Part shown: piece after piece, positions 1-7,430 of the stretch
Numbering within the stretch: position 1 is the stretch's first letter
Layout: each line of letters opens with the position of its first letter
Assembly (NCBI GenBank): GCA_016197365.1
Contig: JACPVS010000028.1
Span: forward strand, 1 to 64,000
DNA from: Mycolicibacterium cosmeticum
GTDB taxonomy: Bacteria; Actinomycetota; Actinomycetes; Mycobacteriales; Mycobacteriaceae
Length of the DNA stretch: 64,000 nucleotides
Reading direction: 5' to 3'
Notes under the pieces: generated by a model
Told to the model about the DNA's origin: nothing
The model's database searches: none
The model's input: only the letters and a program-made list of their open reading frames with translations
Translations under genes and position numbers: made by a program

Positions 1-9
1 AGGGAGAAC

Positions 10-636
10 ATGAAGGCATTCAGTCGGGTGCTGCTTGCGATGGTGGCGGCTATTGCCGCGCTGTTCGTGGGCACGGGCACCTCTCACGCGGGTCTGGACA
101 ACGAGCTGAGCCTCGTCGATGGCAAGGACCGGACCCTGACCATCCAGCAGTGGGACACCTTCCTCAATGGGGTGTTCCCGCTGGATCGCAACCGTCTGAC
201 CCGTGAGTGGTTCCACTCGGGCAAGGCGAAGTACATCGTGTCGGGCGCGGGTGCCGATGACTTCGAGGGCACGTTGGAGCTGGGTTACCAGATCGGCTTC
301 CCCTGGTCGCTGGGTGTGGGTATCAACTTCAGCTACACCACCCCGAACATCCTGCTCGACGATGCGACGCCGGCGAACCCGCTGCAGGTCATCACCCCGA
401 ACCTGTTCCCGGGTGCGTCGATCAGCGCTGATCTGGGTAACGGCCCAGGCATCCAGGAGGTTGCGACGTTCTCCACCGATGTGGCCGGTGCCAACGGTGC
501 GGTTGCGGTGTCCAATGCGCATGGCACGGTGACCGGTGCTGCCGGTGGTGTGCTGCTGCGTCCGTTCGCTCGGTTGATCGCCAAGGAGGGTGACTCGGTC
601 ACCACCTACGGCGAGCCCTGGAACATGAACTGGTGA
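10..636 (+). CDS. mspA: MspA-family outer-membrane porin
   Basis: Forms the octameric goblet-shaped channel for small hydrophilic solutes in the mycomembrane (family knowledge). The 208-residue precursor has a signal peptide ending at SHA (residue 27) and a mature start GLDNELSLVD that matches MspA nearly identically from memory. Landmark segments REWFHSGKAKYIV, GYQIGFPWSLGVGINFSYTTP and ITPNLFPG are all present. The constriction loop reads LDDAT: D90 and D91 of mature MspA are kept, but the third aspartate (D93) is Thr and the loop is about four residues shorter. The ATG follows AGGGAGAAC. The C-terminus ends EPWNMNW; the extra Trp is produced by a tandem duplication at the stop codon. MspA paralogues in fast growers are hard to tell apart, so the exact paralogue name is unsure. 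Confidence 0.97.
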   Translation: MKAFSRVLLAMVAAIAALFVGTGTSHAGLDNELSLVDGKDRTLTIQQWDTFLNGVFPLDRNRLTREWFHSGKAKYIVSGAGADDFEGTLELGYQIGFPWSLGVGINFSYTTPNILLDDATPANPLQVITPNLFPGASISADLGNGPGIQEVATFSTDVAGANGAVAVSNAHGTVTGAAGGVLLRPFARLIAKEGDSVTTYGEPWNMNW

Positions 637-674
637 CTCGGTCACCACCTACGGCGAGCCCTGGAACATGAACT
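589..674. repeat. Perfect 43-bp tandem duplication across the porin stop codon
   Basis: Bases 589-631 and 632-674 are identical and directly abutting. The second copy runs into TAG at the position expected for the ancestral stop (EPWNMN then TAG). Because 43 is not a multiple of three, reading through copy 1 gives one Trp codon and then TGA at 634-636. A further 11-bp repeat (ACATGAACTAG at 666-676 and 678-688) follows. Confidence 0.95.
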
Positions 675-700
675 AGTACATGAACTAGCGGTTCGACATG

Positions 701-735
701 AAAACAGCCCCCGGTCACCGACCGGGGGCTGTTTT
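701..735. terminator. Bidirectional intrinsic terminator between porin and mscL
   Basis: A perfect 16-bp stem (701-716 with 720-735) with a 3-nt loop carries an A-run on the left side and a T-run on the right side, so it can stop transcription from both the rightward porin and the leftward mscL. Confidence 0.93.
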
Positions 736-749
736 CGGTTGCTTCCAGG

Positions 750-1145
750 TCACGCCTGATCGAGCGGGTTGCCCTCATGACGATTGGCCAGCAGATCACG
801 GATCTCGGTGAGCAGAACCACCTCGGCGTCGGCGACGACTTCCTTCTCCTTACGGAACCTGCTGAACGGCACCACGATCAGGAAGTACACGACCGTGGCG
901 ACCAGGACGAAGTTGATGGCGGCCGACAGCAGCACGTTGAGGTCGACGGTCTGCCCGCCGCCGATGTTGATGCGCAGGATTCCGTAGTCGGAATCGCTGC
1001 CTGCGCCGATACGGTTGATCAGCGGCTGGATGATGCTGTCGGTGAACTTGGTGACCAGCGCCGTGAACGCGGTACCGATGACGACGGCGACCGACAGATC
1101 GACGATGTTGCCGCGTAGGAGGAACTCTTTGAAACCTTTGAGCAT
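750..1145 (-). CDS. mscL: Large-conductance mechanosensitive channel MscL
   Basis: Homopentameric inner-membrane tension valve that releases solutes on hypo-osmotic shock. The 131-residue protein starts MLKGFKEFLLRGNIVDLSVAVV, the typical N-terminal amphipathic helix plus first membrane helix. The pore-lining stretch GNIVDLSVAVVIGTAFTALV is followed by a short periplasmic loop (GAGSDSDYG...GGGQTVDLN), the second helix VLLSAAINFVLVATVVYFLIV and the cytoplasmic tail. An open frame continues 15 codons upstream, but the ATG at 1145 preceded by AGGAAGGG gives the conserved family start. The same gene (Rv0985c) precedes this block in M. tuberculosis. Confidence 0.97.
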   Translation of the reverse strand: MLKGFKEFLLRGNIVDLSVAVVIGTAFTALVTKFTDSIIQPLINRIGAGSDSDYGILRINIGGGQTVDLNVLLSAAINFVLVATVVYFLIVVPFSRFRKEKEVVADAEVVLLTEIRDLLANRHEGNPLDQA

Positions 1146-1218
1146 GCGGGGACCCTTCCTGCAGTTGCGATGACGTGATCGACGACGCAAACCTTACCGA
1201 GCAGACGGCACGTCGTCC

Positions 1219-1878
1219 TCAGTGAAATGTGACCGTGATCTGCCTGGTCAGTGCCACGCCCGCCACCTGGTTGGCGGCTGTGCGGGGCAAGGCAACCAGG
1301 ACGACGCGGTCCGCGCCCGTCGCCGCTCCAGTCCCGCGTGGGGATACCAGTGCCACCACGGCATCGGTGGCGATCACTTCCGGGTCGGCGTCGGTGCCGC
1401 CTGGGGTGCTGCCGCCGGCCAGGATGTCGACCACATCGCCGGGCCGGATCAGGTCGACCAGCGCGTCGTCGGCCAGGTGCAGCGAGACGATGCGAGCCTG
1501 CGGTCCCGCGGTGGCCTCGGCCAGGCGCGACCCGAGCAGTCGCACATCGGTGAGTACCTCGCCGCGGCGCGCTGGCCCGGCGAGGGTGGCGTCCAGTGCG
1601 GCCGCGAGGTCGCTCTGTGCGCCGTCGGGAACCGTTGCGGCCGTGCGGGCCTCGATCTGGACGTCTGCGGGGGTGAGTGCCGTCCCGGGCTCCAGGTCGC
1701 GCGCTGCGACGAGAACGGGACGTACCGCGGTGTCGGAGTCGGGACGCAGCGCGGTCACTGCCGCGAGGACGACGAGCAGGCCTGCCGCGCACCGGCGGGC
1801 CGCCACGGTGCGGCTCCAGTCGGGACGCGCAGCGCGCCGAAATCGGGTCCACAACGCAGGATTCAGTGATTCCCCCAC
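1219..1878 (-). CDS. SAF-domain membrane-anchored protein (CpaB/FlgA-like)
   Basis: 219 residues. A basic N-terminus (RFRRAARPDWSRTVAARR) leads into one hydrophobic segment (AAGLLVVLAAVTAL, about 31-44), so the protein is probably anchored facing the cell exterior. Residues about 53-115 fit a SAF domain (VLVAARDLEPGTALTPADV...ARRGEVLTDVRLLG), the fold seen in pilus protein CpaB and flagellar P-ring chaperone FlgA. The C-terminal part contains a second RPGDVVDIL segment and a hydrophobic strand region. No pilus or flagellar genes are near, so the role is unknown. It lies between mscL and ruc on the same strand. Confidence 0.8.
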   Translation of the reverse strand: MGESLNPALWTRFRRAARPDWSRTVAARRCAAGLLVVLAAVTALRPDSDTAVRPVLVAARDLEPGTALTPADVQIEARTAATVPDGAQSDLAAALDATLAGPARRGEVLTDVRLLGSRLAEATAGPQARIVSLHLADDALVDLIRPGDVVDILAGGSTPGGTDADPEVIATDAVVALVSPRGTGAATGADRVVLVALPRTAANQVAGVALTRQITVTFH

Positions 1879-1939
1879 GCGGCCACGCTAGGCCGCCGAA
1901 GGGGACGTGCACAGCCCGCGTCGGCGAGCCTGTGGATAA

Positions 1940-2314
1940 CTAGCTGGACGCCGCCGCGGCCGGGGCCGAAGTTCCCGACCCGGAGCCGGATTTCGAACTC
2001 GAGTTGGTGGACGTCGACGAGGACGAGGAGCTCGACGAATCCGACGACGACGTGCTCGACGAATCCGAGGACGACGAACTCGACGAGCTGTCGCTCTTGG
2101 CCGACGAGCTGCCGCCGTTGCTGCTCGACTTCGAGGAGTCGCGGCTGTCGTTGCGGTAGAAACCGCTGCCCTTGAAGACGACACCGACCTTGCCGAACAG
2201 CTTGCGCAGTCGGCCGGAGCACTTGGGGCATGTGGTCAGCGCATCATCGCTGAACGCCTGCACGGCATCGAAGCGGTTGTCGCATTCGGTACACGCATAG
2301 GAATAGGTAGGCAC
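1940..2314 (-). CDS. ruc: Ruc: FmdB-type zinc-ribbon, Ser-rich redox-regulated chaperone
   Basis: Orthologue of Rv0991c, described in M. tuberculosis as a redox-regulated chaperone that prevents aggregation after oxidation (literature knowledge). The GTG at 2314, preceded by GGAGG, gives VPTYSYACTECDNRF; a frame open 11 codons further upstream crosses the operator and is rejected. The zinc ribbon has two CxxC knuckles (CTEC and CPKC, residues about 8-34). From about residue 58 the protein is low complexity and mostly Ser with some Asp, Thr, Gly and Lys, and is predicted to be disordered; the DNA there is built from repeated TCG/GAC-type codons. A CIRCE operator lies 25 bp upstream, indicating HrcA heat-shock control. 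Confidence 0.92.
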   Translation of the reverse strand: MPTYSYACTECDNRFDAVQAFSDDALTTCPKCSGRLRKLFGKVGVVFKGSGFYRNDSRDSSKSSSNGGSSSAKSDSSSSSSSSDSSSTSSSDSSSSSSSSTSTNSSSKSGSGSGTSAPAAAASS

Positions 2315-2338
2315 GAAAACCTCCGAGACAGTCAAACT

Positions 2339-2369
2339 TTCTAGCACTCTACCGGCTCAAGTGCTAGAA
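2339..2369. promoter_or_regulatory. CIRCE operator (HrcA) upstream of ruc
   Basis: TTCTAGCACT (2339-2348) and AGTGCTAGAA (2360-2369) form a perfect 10-bp inverted repeat separated by 11 bp. This matches the HrcA CIRCE consensus (TTAGCACTC-N9-GAGTGCTAA) at nearly every position. It lies just upstream of the ruc GTG; Rv0991c is a reported HrcA-regulon member in M. tuberculosis. Confidence 0.93.
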
Positions 2370-2381
2370 CCGCCAAACGGG

Positions 2382-2966
2382 TCAGGACATTCCCTGTCCG
2401 GTCAGGGCCACCACGCCCAGCCCCGGTGTGAGCACGTGCGTCATCGCGACGTCGTGCGGTTCGGCTGGCACCTCGTCGAGCAGTTCGTCGTCGCGCACCA
2501 CCGCGATCAACCGGGCATCCGGATCGGCCAGCGGGAGCGCCCGATCGTAGAAACCGGCGCCGCGGCCGAGCCGATTTCCGCGCCGATCGACCGCCAACGC
2601 CGGCACCAGGACCACCGCCGCGGCGCCGATCGCGCCGGGTGCCCGCCACGGCGGCGCAGGTTCACGCAGGCCGAACGGCGCGGCGACCAATCCGCCGGGC
2701 ACGTAGTCACCCCATTGCATGGGCTGTCCGTCGCGGGCCACCGGCAGCAGCACCCGGACCCCGGCGTCGACGAGCGTGTCGAGCATGGCGACCGACCCCG
2801 GTTCCGACCCCACCGGAACGTAGCCGCATACCGTGCCGCCGAGCGGGTGCAGCATCGTGATGTGTGTTTGCAGGGCAGCCGCTTCGGCCTGCCGCTGCTG
2901 TGGGGTCACTGTGCGACGAGCCGCGAGAATCCGCATCCGGAGCGCGCGTTTTGTCAGGATTGCCAC
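2382..2966 (-). CDS. 5-formyltetrahydrofolate cyclo-ligase
   Basis: Converts 5-formyl-THF to 5,10-methenyl-THF with ATP, salvaging a folate storage form. 194 residues, the usual length. N-terminal KRALRMRILAARR matches the family ATP-binding start (K..lR..il..Rr), and RLGRGAGFYDRAL near residue 132 is the signature RLG.G.G.YDR motif. The conserved C-terminus DVAMTHVLTP is present. Start is a GTG at 2966. It sits head-to-head with galU and corresponds to Rv0992c. The downstream CIRCE/ruc unit is separate. Confidence 0.92.
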   Translation of the reverse strand: MAILTKRALRMRILAARRTVTPQQRQAEAAALQTHITMLHPLGGTVCGYVPVGSEPGSVAMLDTLVDAGVRVLLPVARDGQPMQWGDYVPGGLVAAPFGLREPAPPWRAPGAIGAAAVVLVPALAVDRRGNRLGRGAGFYDRALPLADPDARLIAVVRDDELLDEVPAEPHDVAMTHVLTPGLGVVALTGQGMS

Positions 2967-3006
2967 GATTGCGCTGCTATCCCTTCGCCTATCAACGCGC
3001 TGGCAT

Positions 3007-3012
3007 TAGTGT
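3007..3012 (+). promoter_or_regulatory. -10 element for leaderless galU
   Basis: TAGTGT (TANNNT) ends 7 nt before 3019, placing the predicted transcript start one base ahead of the galU ATG at 3020. No Shine-Dalgarno is present at usable spacing, which fits a leaderless mRNA. Confidence 0.55.
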
Positions 3013-3019
3013 GTCGAGG

Positions 3020-3931
3020 ATGACACAGGCACAGGTACCGATCCCGCGGACGGCCGTCGTTCCCGCGGCCGGTCTGGGGACTCGCTTTCTCCCCGCCACC
3101 AAGACTGTCCCCAAGGAATTGCTGCCGGTGGTGGACACCCCGGGGATCGAGCTCGTGGCCGCCGAGGCCGCCGAAGCCGGCGCCGAACGGCTGATCATCA
3201 TCACCTCCGAGGGTAAGGACGGTGTCGTCGCGCACTTCGTCGAGGACCTCGTTCTCGAGGGGACGCTGGAAGCCCGCGGCAAGCACGTGATGCTGGAAAA
3301 GGTGCGTCGCGCGCCCGCCCTGATCAAGGTCGAGGCCGTGGTTCAGGCCGAGCCGCTGGGACTGGGTCACGCGGTCGGCTGCGTCGAGGAGAAGCTGCTG
3401 CCCGACGAGGACGCCATCGCGGTGCTGCTACCCGACGATCTGGTCCTGCCGACGGGTGTGCTGGAGATCATGTCCAAGGTGCGGGCCAAGCGCGGCGGCT
3501 CGGTGCTGTGCGCCTTCGAGGTGCCCGAGGACGAGATCAGTGCCTACGGTGTCTTCGACGTCGAGGTGGTGCCCGACGCGGCCAACCCGAACGTGCTGAA
3601 GGTCAAGGGGATGGTCGAAAAGCCCAAGGCCGAAGACGCGCCGTCGCTGTTCGCGGCCGCCGGCCGCTACGTGCTGGACCGCGCCATCTTCGACGCGCTG
3701 CGCAGGGTCGACCGTGGTGTCGGCGGCGAAATCCAGCTCACCGATGCGATCGCGCTGCTCATCGAAGAGGGCCATCCGGTGCACGTGGTGGTGCACCGCG
3801 GGTCCCGACACGACTTGGGAAATCCCGGCGGCTACCTCAAGGCTGCGGTTGACTTTGCTTTGGAGCGCGACGACTACGGACCGGAGCTGCGGCGATGGTT
3901 GGTCGAGCGATTGGACCTGGTCGAGAGATAG
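3020..3931 (+). CDS. galU: UTP-glucose-1-phosphate uridylyltransferase GalU
   Basis: Makes UDP-glucose from glucose-1-P and UTP for trehalose, glycogen and cell-wall glycan synthesis. 303 residues. The nucleotidyltransferase signature GLGTRFLPATK (residues 18-28) with PKELLPVVD directly after is diagnostic. Further matches are QAEPLGLGHAV, VLLPDDLVL (metal-binding Asp) and the C-terminal GNPGGYLKA. An in-frame upstream extension exists, but ATG 3020 is where the conserved sequence and the -10 element place the start. First gene of the galU-glp-rimJ-glpR block, as Rv0993. Confidence 0.96.
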   Translation: MTQAQVPIPRTAVVPAAGLGTRFLPATKTVPKELLPVVDTPGIELVAAEAAEAGAERLIIITSEGKDGVVAHFVEDLVLEGTLEARGKHVMLEKVRRAPALIKVEAVVQAEPLGLGHAVGCVEEKLLPDEDAIAVLLPDDLVLPTGVLEIMSKVRAKRGGSVLCAFEVPEDEISAYGVFDVEVVPDAANPNVLKVKGMVEKPKAEDAPSLFAAAGRYVLDRAIFDALRRVDRGVGGEIQLTDAIALLIEEGHPVHVVVHRGSRHDLGNPGGYLKAAVDFALERDDYGPELRRWLVERLDLVER

Positions 3932-3970
3932 CGACTGCGCGGCCGGTCCTGAACAGGAGAAAGGCGTGCG

Positions 3971-5224
3971 GTGCGTTCGGTTGAGGAGCAGCAGGCCCGA
4001 GTAGCGGCTGCTGCGGTGGCGCCACGTCCGGTGCGAGTGGCGATCGCCGAATCGCAAGGCTTGATGTGCGCCGAAGAGGTGGTCACCGAGCGCCCGTTGC
4101 CGGGCTTCGACCAGGCTGCCATCGACGGCTATGCCGTCCGCAGCGTCGATGTCATCGCGGTCGGTGGCACCGACGACGACGGGGTGAGCCGGGAGGTCAG
4201 CCTGCCGGTCGTCGGGCACGTCGACGCGGGCGCCCGCACCCCCAGCCGGCTGCAACCGCGCCAGGCCGCCCGGGTGCAGACCGGTGCGCCGATGCCCACG
4301 CTGGCCGATGCGGTGCTGCCGCTGCGCTGGACCGACGGCGGTCAGTCCCGGGTACGGGTGCTGCGCGGGGTGCGTTCGGGCGCCTACGTTCGCCGCACCG
4401 GGGACGACGTGCAACCGGGAGACGTGGCCGTCCGGGCCGGGACGATCGTCGGCGCGGCGCAGGTGGGTCTGCTGGCCGCGGTGGGCCGCGATCGGGTGCT
4501 GGTGCATCCGCGGCCCCGGATGTCGGTGCTCTCGGTGGGTGGCGAACTGGTGGACGTGTCCCGCACGCCCGGCAACGGGCAGGTCTATGACGTCAACTCC
4601 TACGCGCTGGCCGCGGCCGGGCGGGATGCCGGCGCCGAGGTGAACCGGGTCGGCATCGTCGGCACGGATCCCGCGGAGTTGCGTGAGGTCGTCGAGGGCC
4701 AGATCAGCCGGTCCGAGGTGGTGGTGATCGCCGGCGCGGTGGGCGGGGCCGCCGCGGAGTCGGTGCGCTCGGTGCTCTCCGAACTCGGGGAGATGGAAGT
4801 GGTGCGGGTCGCCATGCACCCCGGTTCGGTGCAGGGTTTCGGCCAACTCGGCCGCGACGGGGTACCGGTGTTCCTGCTGCCGGCCAACCCGGTGAGCGCG
4901 CTGGTGGTCTTCGAGGTGATGGTCCGGCCGCTGATTCGGATGTCGCTGGGCAAGCGGCAGCCGATGCGCCGGGTGATCCAGGCCAGGACGTTGGCACCGA
5001 TCAGTTCGGTGGCCGGGCGCAAGGGTTTTCTACGTGGGCAACTGATGCGCGATCAGGACAGCGGCGAGTATCTGGTGCAGGCGCTGGGCGGCACCCCGGG
5101 TGCGTCCTCGCATCTGCTGGCCACCCTGGCCGAGGCGAACTGTCTGGTGATCGTGCCCAGTGAGGCCGAGCAGATCCGCACCGGCGAGGTCGTCGACGTC
5201 GCGTTCCTCGCACAGCGCGGCTGA
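3971..5224 (+). CDS. glp: Gephyrin-like MoeA homologue (Glp / MoeA1)
   Basis: 417-residue MoeA/gephyrin E-domain protein (Rv0994, annotated moeA1). GTG start after AGGAGAAAGG. MoeA N-terminal signature PGFDQAAIDGYAVR (44-57) and C-terminal MoeA lobes are visible. Key catalytic motifs look worn: the usual GGVSxGdyD region reads IAGAVGGAAAES, and the PGNP motif reads PANP. In Corynebacteriales the gephyrin-like protein encoded beside GlpR has been shown to couple the division site to the membrane receptor GlpR; the same gene set is present here (galU-glp-rimJ-glpR). I therefore favour the division/scaffold role over molybdopterin synthesis, though residual enzyme activity cannot be excluded. 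Confidence 0.88.
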   Translation: MRSVEEQQARVAAAAVAPRPVRVAIAESQGLMCAEEVVTERPLPGFDQAAIDGYAVRSVDVIAVGGTDDDGVSREVSLPVVGHVDAGARTPSRLQPRQAARVQTGAPMPTLADAVLPLRWTDGGQSRVRVLRGVRSGAYVRRTGDDVQPGDVAVRAGTIVGAAQVGLLAAVGRDRVLVHPRPRMSVLSVGGELVDVSRTPGNGQVYDVNSYALAAAGRDAGAEVNRVGIVGTDPAELREVVEGQISRSEVVVIAGAVGGAAAESVRSVLSELGEMEVVRVAMHPGSVQGFGQLGRDGVPVFLLPANPVSALVVFEVMVRPLIRMSLGKRQPMRRVIQARTLAPISSVAGRKGFLRGQLMRDQDSGEYLVQALGGTPGASSHLLATLAEANCLVIVPSEAEQIRTGEVVDVAFLAQRG

Positions 5225-5230
5225 CAGAGC

Positions 5231-5884
5231 GTGAGTCGCTGGCGTACGAGTGCGGTGCATCCCGGATGGCCGCTGCCCGCGGGGCCCATCCGGGTGCGGG
5301 CCGGGCTGGTGAGCCTGCGCCCCATCCGGCTGCGCGACGGCGCCCAGTGGAGCAGGCTGCGACTGTCCGACCGTGCTCATCTTGAGCCGTGGGAACCCAG
5401 TGCCGAGGTGAGTTGGGAAGTGCGCCATGCCCTTTCGTCTTGGCCGGCGGTGTGCTCAGGGCTGCGCGGGGAGGCCCGCAAAGGCCGGATGCTGCCGTAT
5501 GTGATCGAGCTGGACGGCCAGTTCGCCGGCCAGATCACGATCGGCAATGTGACGCACGGTGCGCTGCGCTCGGCGTGGATCGGGTACTGGGTGGCCAAGG
5601 ATTTCACCGGCGCGGGGGTGGCGACCGCGGCCCTGGCGCTGGGGCTGGACCATGCGTTCGGGCCCGTGATGCTGCACCGGGTGGAAGCGACCGTGCGGCC
5701 GGAGAACACGGCCAGTCGTGCCGTGCTGGCGCGGGCGGGTTTCCGTGAGGAGGGCCTGCTGCGGCGCTACCTCGACGTGGACGGAGCGTGGCGCGACCAT
5801 CTGCTGGTGGCGCTCACCCTTGAAGAGGTGCAGGGATCGGTGGCCGCGCAGTTGGTGCGCAGCGGCCGGGCCAGTTGGACCTGA
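5231..5884 (+). CDS. rimJ: RimJ-like GNAT N-acetyltransferase
   Basis: 217-residue GNAT enzyme resembling ribosomal-protein-alanine N-acetyltransferases (Rv0995). Acetyl-CoA motif A is seen in YWVAKDFTGAGVATAALALG (about 118-137), followed by the typical VEATVRPENTASRAVLARAGF motif. GTG start six bases after the glp stop, so translationally close-coupled. True substrate is unknown: the rimJ name rests on family membership and position only. Confidence 0.88.
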   Translation: MSRWRTSAVHPGWPLPAGPIRVRAGLVSLRPIRLRDGAQWSRLRLSDRAHLEPWEPSAEVSWEVRHALSSWPAVCSGLRGEARKGRMLPYVIELDGQFAGQITIGNVTHGALRSAWIGYWVAKDFTGAGVATAALALGLDHAFGPVMLHRVEATVRPENTASRAVLARAGFREEGLLRRYLDVDGAWRDHLLVALTLEEVQGSVAAQLVRSGRASWT

Positions 5885-5969
5885 CCCGGTTCATTCCGGC
5901 TTTTCATCGATTTCGGCGACACGATGTGGCCAATGTGACTCGTGTTACTGGTGGTGCTTGTACTCAGCG

Positions 5970-5987
5970 AATTACAGGTGTGTAATT
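5970..5987. promoter_or_regulatory. Inverted repeat upstream of glpR
   Basis: AATTAC (5970-5975) and GTAATT (5982-5987) are perfect arms around AGGTGT, in an AT-rich patch of an otherwise high-GC 169-bp spacer before glpR. It may be an operator or promoter element. No known regulator is recognised. Confidence 0.4.
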
Positions 5988-6053
5988 GTCTCGGCGCGCC
6001 GTGGACGGATGCGCTGGTCACAGACCTAGCCTGAAGGGGAAAGGAAAGGCGTC

Positions 6054-7142
6054 ATGCCAAGCATCCCCCAATCTCTGTTGTGGATCTCGCTCGTCGTGCT
6101 CTGGCTTTTCGTGCTGGTGCCGATGCTGGTGAGTAAACGCGACACGGTCCGCCGCACCAGCGATGTCGCGCTTGCGACTCGGGTGCTCAACACGGGCCGC
6201 AACACCCGTCTGCGCCGGCGCACCCGGCCTGCCGACGGGCACCACAGCGACCCCGAATGGCAACCGGAAGAAGCCGAGTATGTCGGCGACCTCGACGACG
6301 CCGAGGACGACGCCGAGGACGACGCCGCCGAGCAGCCCGCACGTCGTGCGGTGGTGCTGGCCGCGGCGGTCGAGGTGCCCGTCGAGTCGCCCTATCTGGA
6401 CGTGGACATCGTCGAAGAGGATTCCGGTGCCTTGCCCATCGGTAAGTCGTTCGGCAGTGCCGTTGGCGCCGAGCCCCAAACCGATGAATTGCCTTTGGAT
6501 TTCGGCGATGCGGAGCCGGCGGCCGAACCCGTACCGGAGCCGGCGGCCGAGGACATTCAAGAGGTCGCAGCCGAAGCAGGCGATGCGACCCAAGCGACCG
6601 CGGACGAGTCCGTGGACGATCTGTCCGATGGCACCGACGACGACTACGAATACGTCGAGGACACCTCCGGACTGGAAGCCGAAGAAGAGACCGGTGCCGA
6701 GTCGCTGACGGCGGCGCGGCGCAACCGCTTCGAGTCCAAGACCGCCCAGGCGGTGAGCGCGCGCAAGTACACCTTCCGCAAGCGCGTGCTGTCGGTGATG
6801 GCGGTGCTGCTGGCGGTGACGGCCGGGCTCTCCTTCCTGCTCGGCCCGAGCGTGTGGTGGGTATGCGGATCCCTCGGTGCGGTGACCTTGCTGTACCTGG
6901 CCTACCTGCGCCGCCAGACCCGCATCGAGGAGCAGTTGCGCCGCCGTCGTGCGCACCGCATGATGCGGTCCCGGCTGGGCGTGGAGAACACCGACGACCA
7001 CGAGTACGACGTCGTGCCCGCGCGGTTGCGCCGGCCCGGATCGGCGGTGCTGGAGATCGACGACGAAGACCCGATCTTCGAGCATCTGGAGTACACCCGG
7101 GCTGCTCGGAGCTGGGATCTACCGCGCGCGTCAGGCCAGTGA
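6054..7142 (+). CDS. glpR: GlpR, membrane receptor for gephyrin-like Glp
   Basis: 362-residue membrane protein corresponding to Rv0996. One N-terminal membrane helix (SLLWISLVVLWLFVLVPMLV), a basic patch (SKRDTVRRTSD), then a long Asp/Glu/Ala-rich linker (about 75-220) that is probably disordered and cytosolic. Two closely spaced helices (VLSVMAVLLAVTAGLSFLL and VWWVCGSLGAVTLLYLAYL) follow, then a basic Arg-rich helix and an acidic tail. In C. glutamicum a protein at this locus binds the MoeA-like Glp and links it to Wag31 and FtsZ. Position and topology support that identity; direct binding is inference. Confidence 0.82.
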   Translation: MPSIPQSLLWISLVVLWLFVLVPMLVSKRDTVRRTSDVALATRVLNTGRNTRLRRRTRPADGHHSDPEWQPEEAEYVGDLDDAEDDAEDDAAEQPARRAVVLAAAVEVPVESPYLDVDIVEEDSGALPIGKSFGSAVGAEPQTDELPLDFGDAEPAAEPVPEPAAEDIQEVAAEAGDATQATADESVDDLSDGTDDDYEYVEDTSGLEAEEETGAESLTAARRNRFESKTAQAVSARKYTFRKRVLSVMAVLLAVTAGLSFLLGPSVWWVCGSLGAVTLLYLAYLRRQTRIEEQLRRRRAHRMMRSRLGVENTDDHEYDVVPARLRRPGSAVLEIDDEDPIFEHLEYTRAARSWDLPRASGQ

Positions 7143-7204
7143 CCGCCCGGTGGCGGCCGGTTTCGGTCGCCGCCGGTGTTCCTGGTAACGTGCTACCGGC
7201 ACAA

Positions 7205-7277
7205 GGGGCTATAGCGCAGTTGGTAGCGCGTCTCGTTCGCATCGAGAAGGTCAGGGGTTCGATTCCCCTTAGCTCCA
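7205..7277 (+). tRNA. tRNA-Ala (anticodon CGC)
   Basis: Full cloverleaf: 7-bp acceptor stem with the G3:U70 wobble pair that identifies tRNA-Ala, D-arm GCGC/GCGC, anticodon stem TCTCG/CGAGA with loop TTCGCAT (anticodon CGC), and T-arm AGGGG-TTCGATT-CCCCT. CCA is not encoded. Same place as the tRNA-Ala after Rv0996. Confidence 0.97.
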
Positions 7278-7296
7278 CAACTCTTGGCTCCACAAC
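7272..7296. repeat. 10-bp direct repeat of the tRNA-Ala 3' end
   Basis: GCTCCACAAC occurs at 7272-7281 (acceptor end plus flank) and again at 7287-7296. Such duplications can be scars of integration at a tRNA 3' end, but this one is short and could be chance. Confidence 0.6.
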
Positions 7297-7297
7297 G

Positions 7298-7327
7298 AGA
7301 ACCTCAGCCGCGGCTGGGGTTCTTTTT
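7298..7327 (+). terminator. Intrinsic terminator after tRNA-Ala
   Basis: An 11-bp stem AGAACCTCAGC / GCTGGGGTTCT (one G-T pair) with loop CGCG is followed by five Ts, a standard rho-independent terminator for the glpR-tRNA end. Confidence 0.9.
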
Positions 7328-7430
7328 ATTCTGCTGCGCGACAGGATGTTTGCGGCGGCGCTGGTCCTCCCGGTGTGCGTCGGGCACCACGGGGTGACCA
7401 GAAGGGTCTGGATGGACGCTCGTCGGGCGT

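Noticed and set aside
1931..1939. A perfect DnaA-box 9-mer (TTATCCACA on the minus strand)
   Set aside because: Single copy next to the ruc stop. One chance match is expected in roughly this much sequence, and no cluster, AT-rich region or dnaA/dnaN is near.
1975..2160. Apparent tandem DNA repeat
   Set aside because: It is the Ser/Asp low-complexity tail of Ruc encoded with a few codons, not a separate repeat element.
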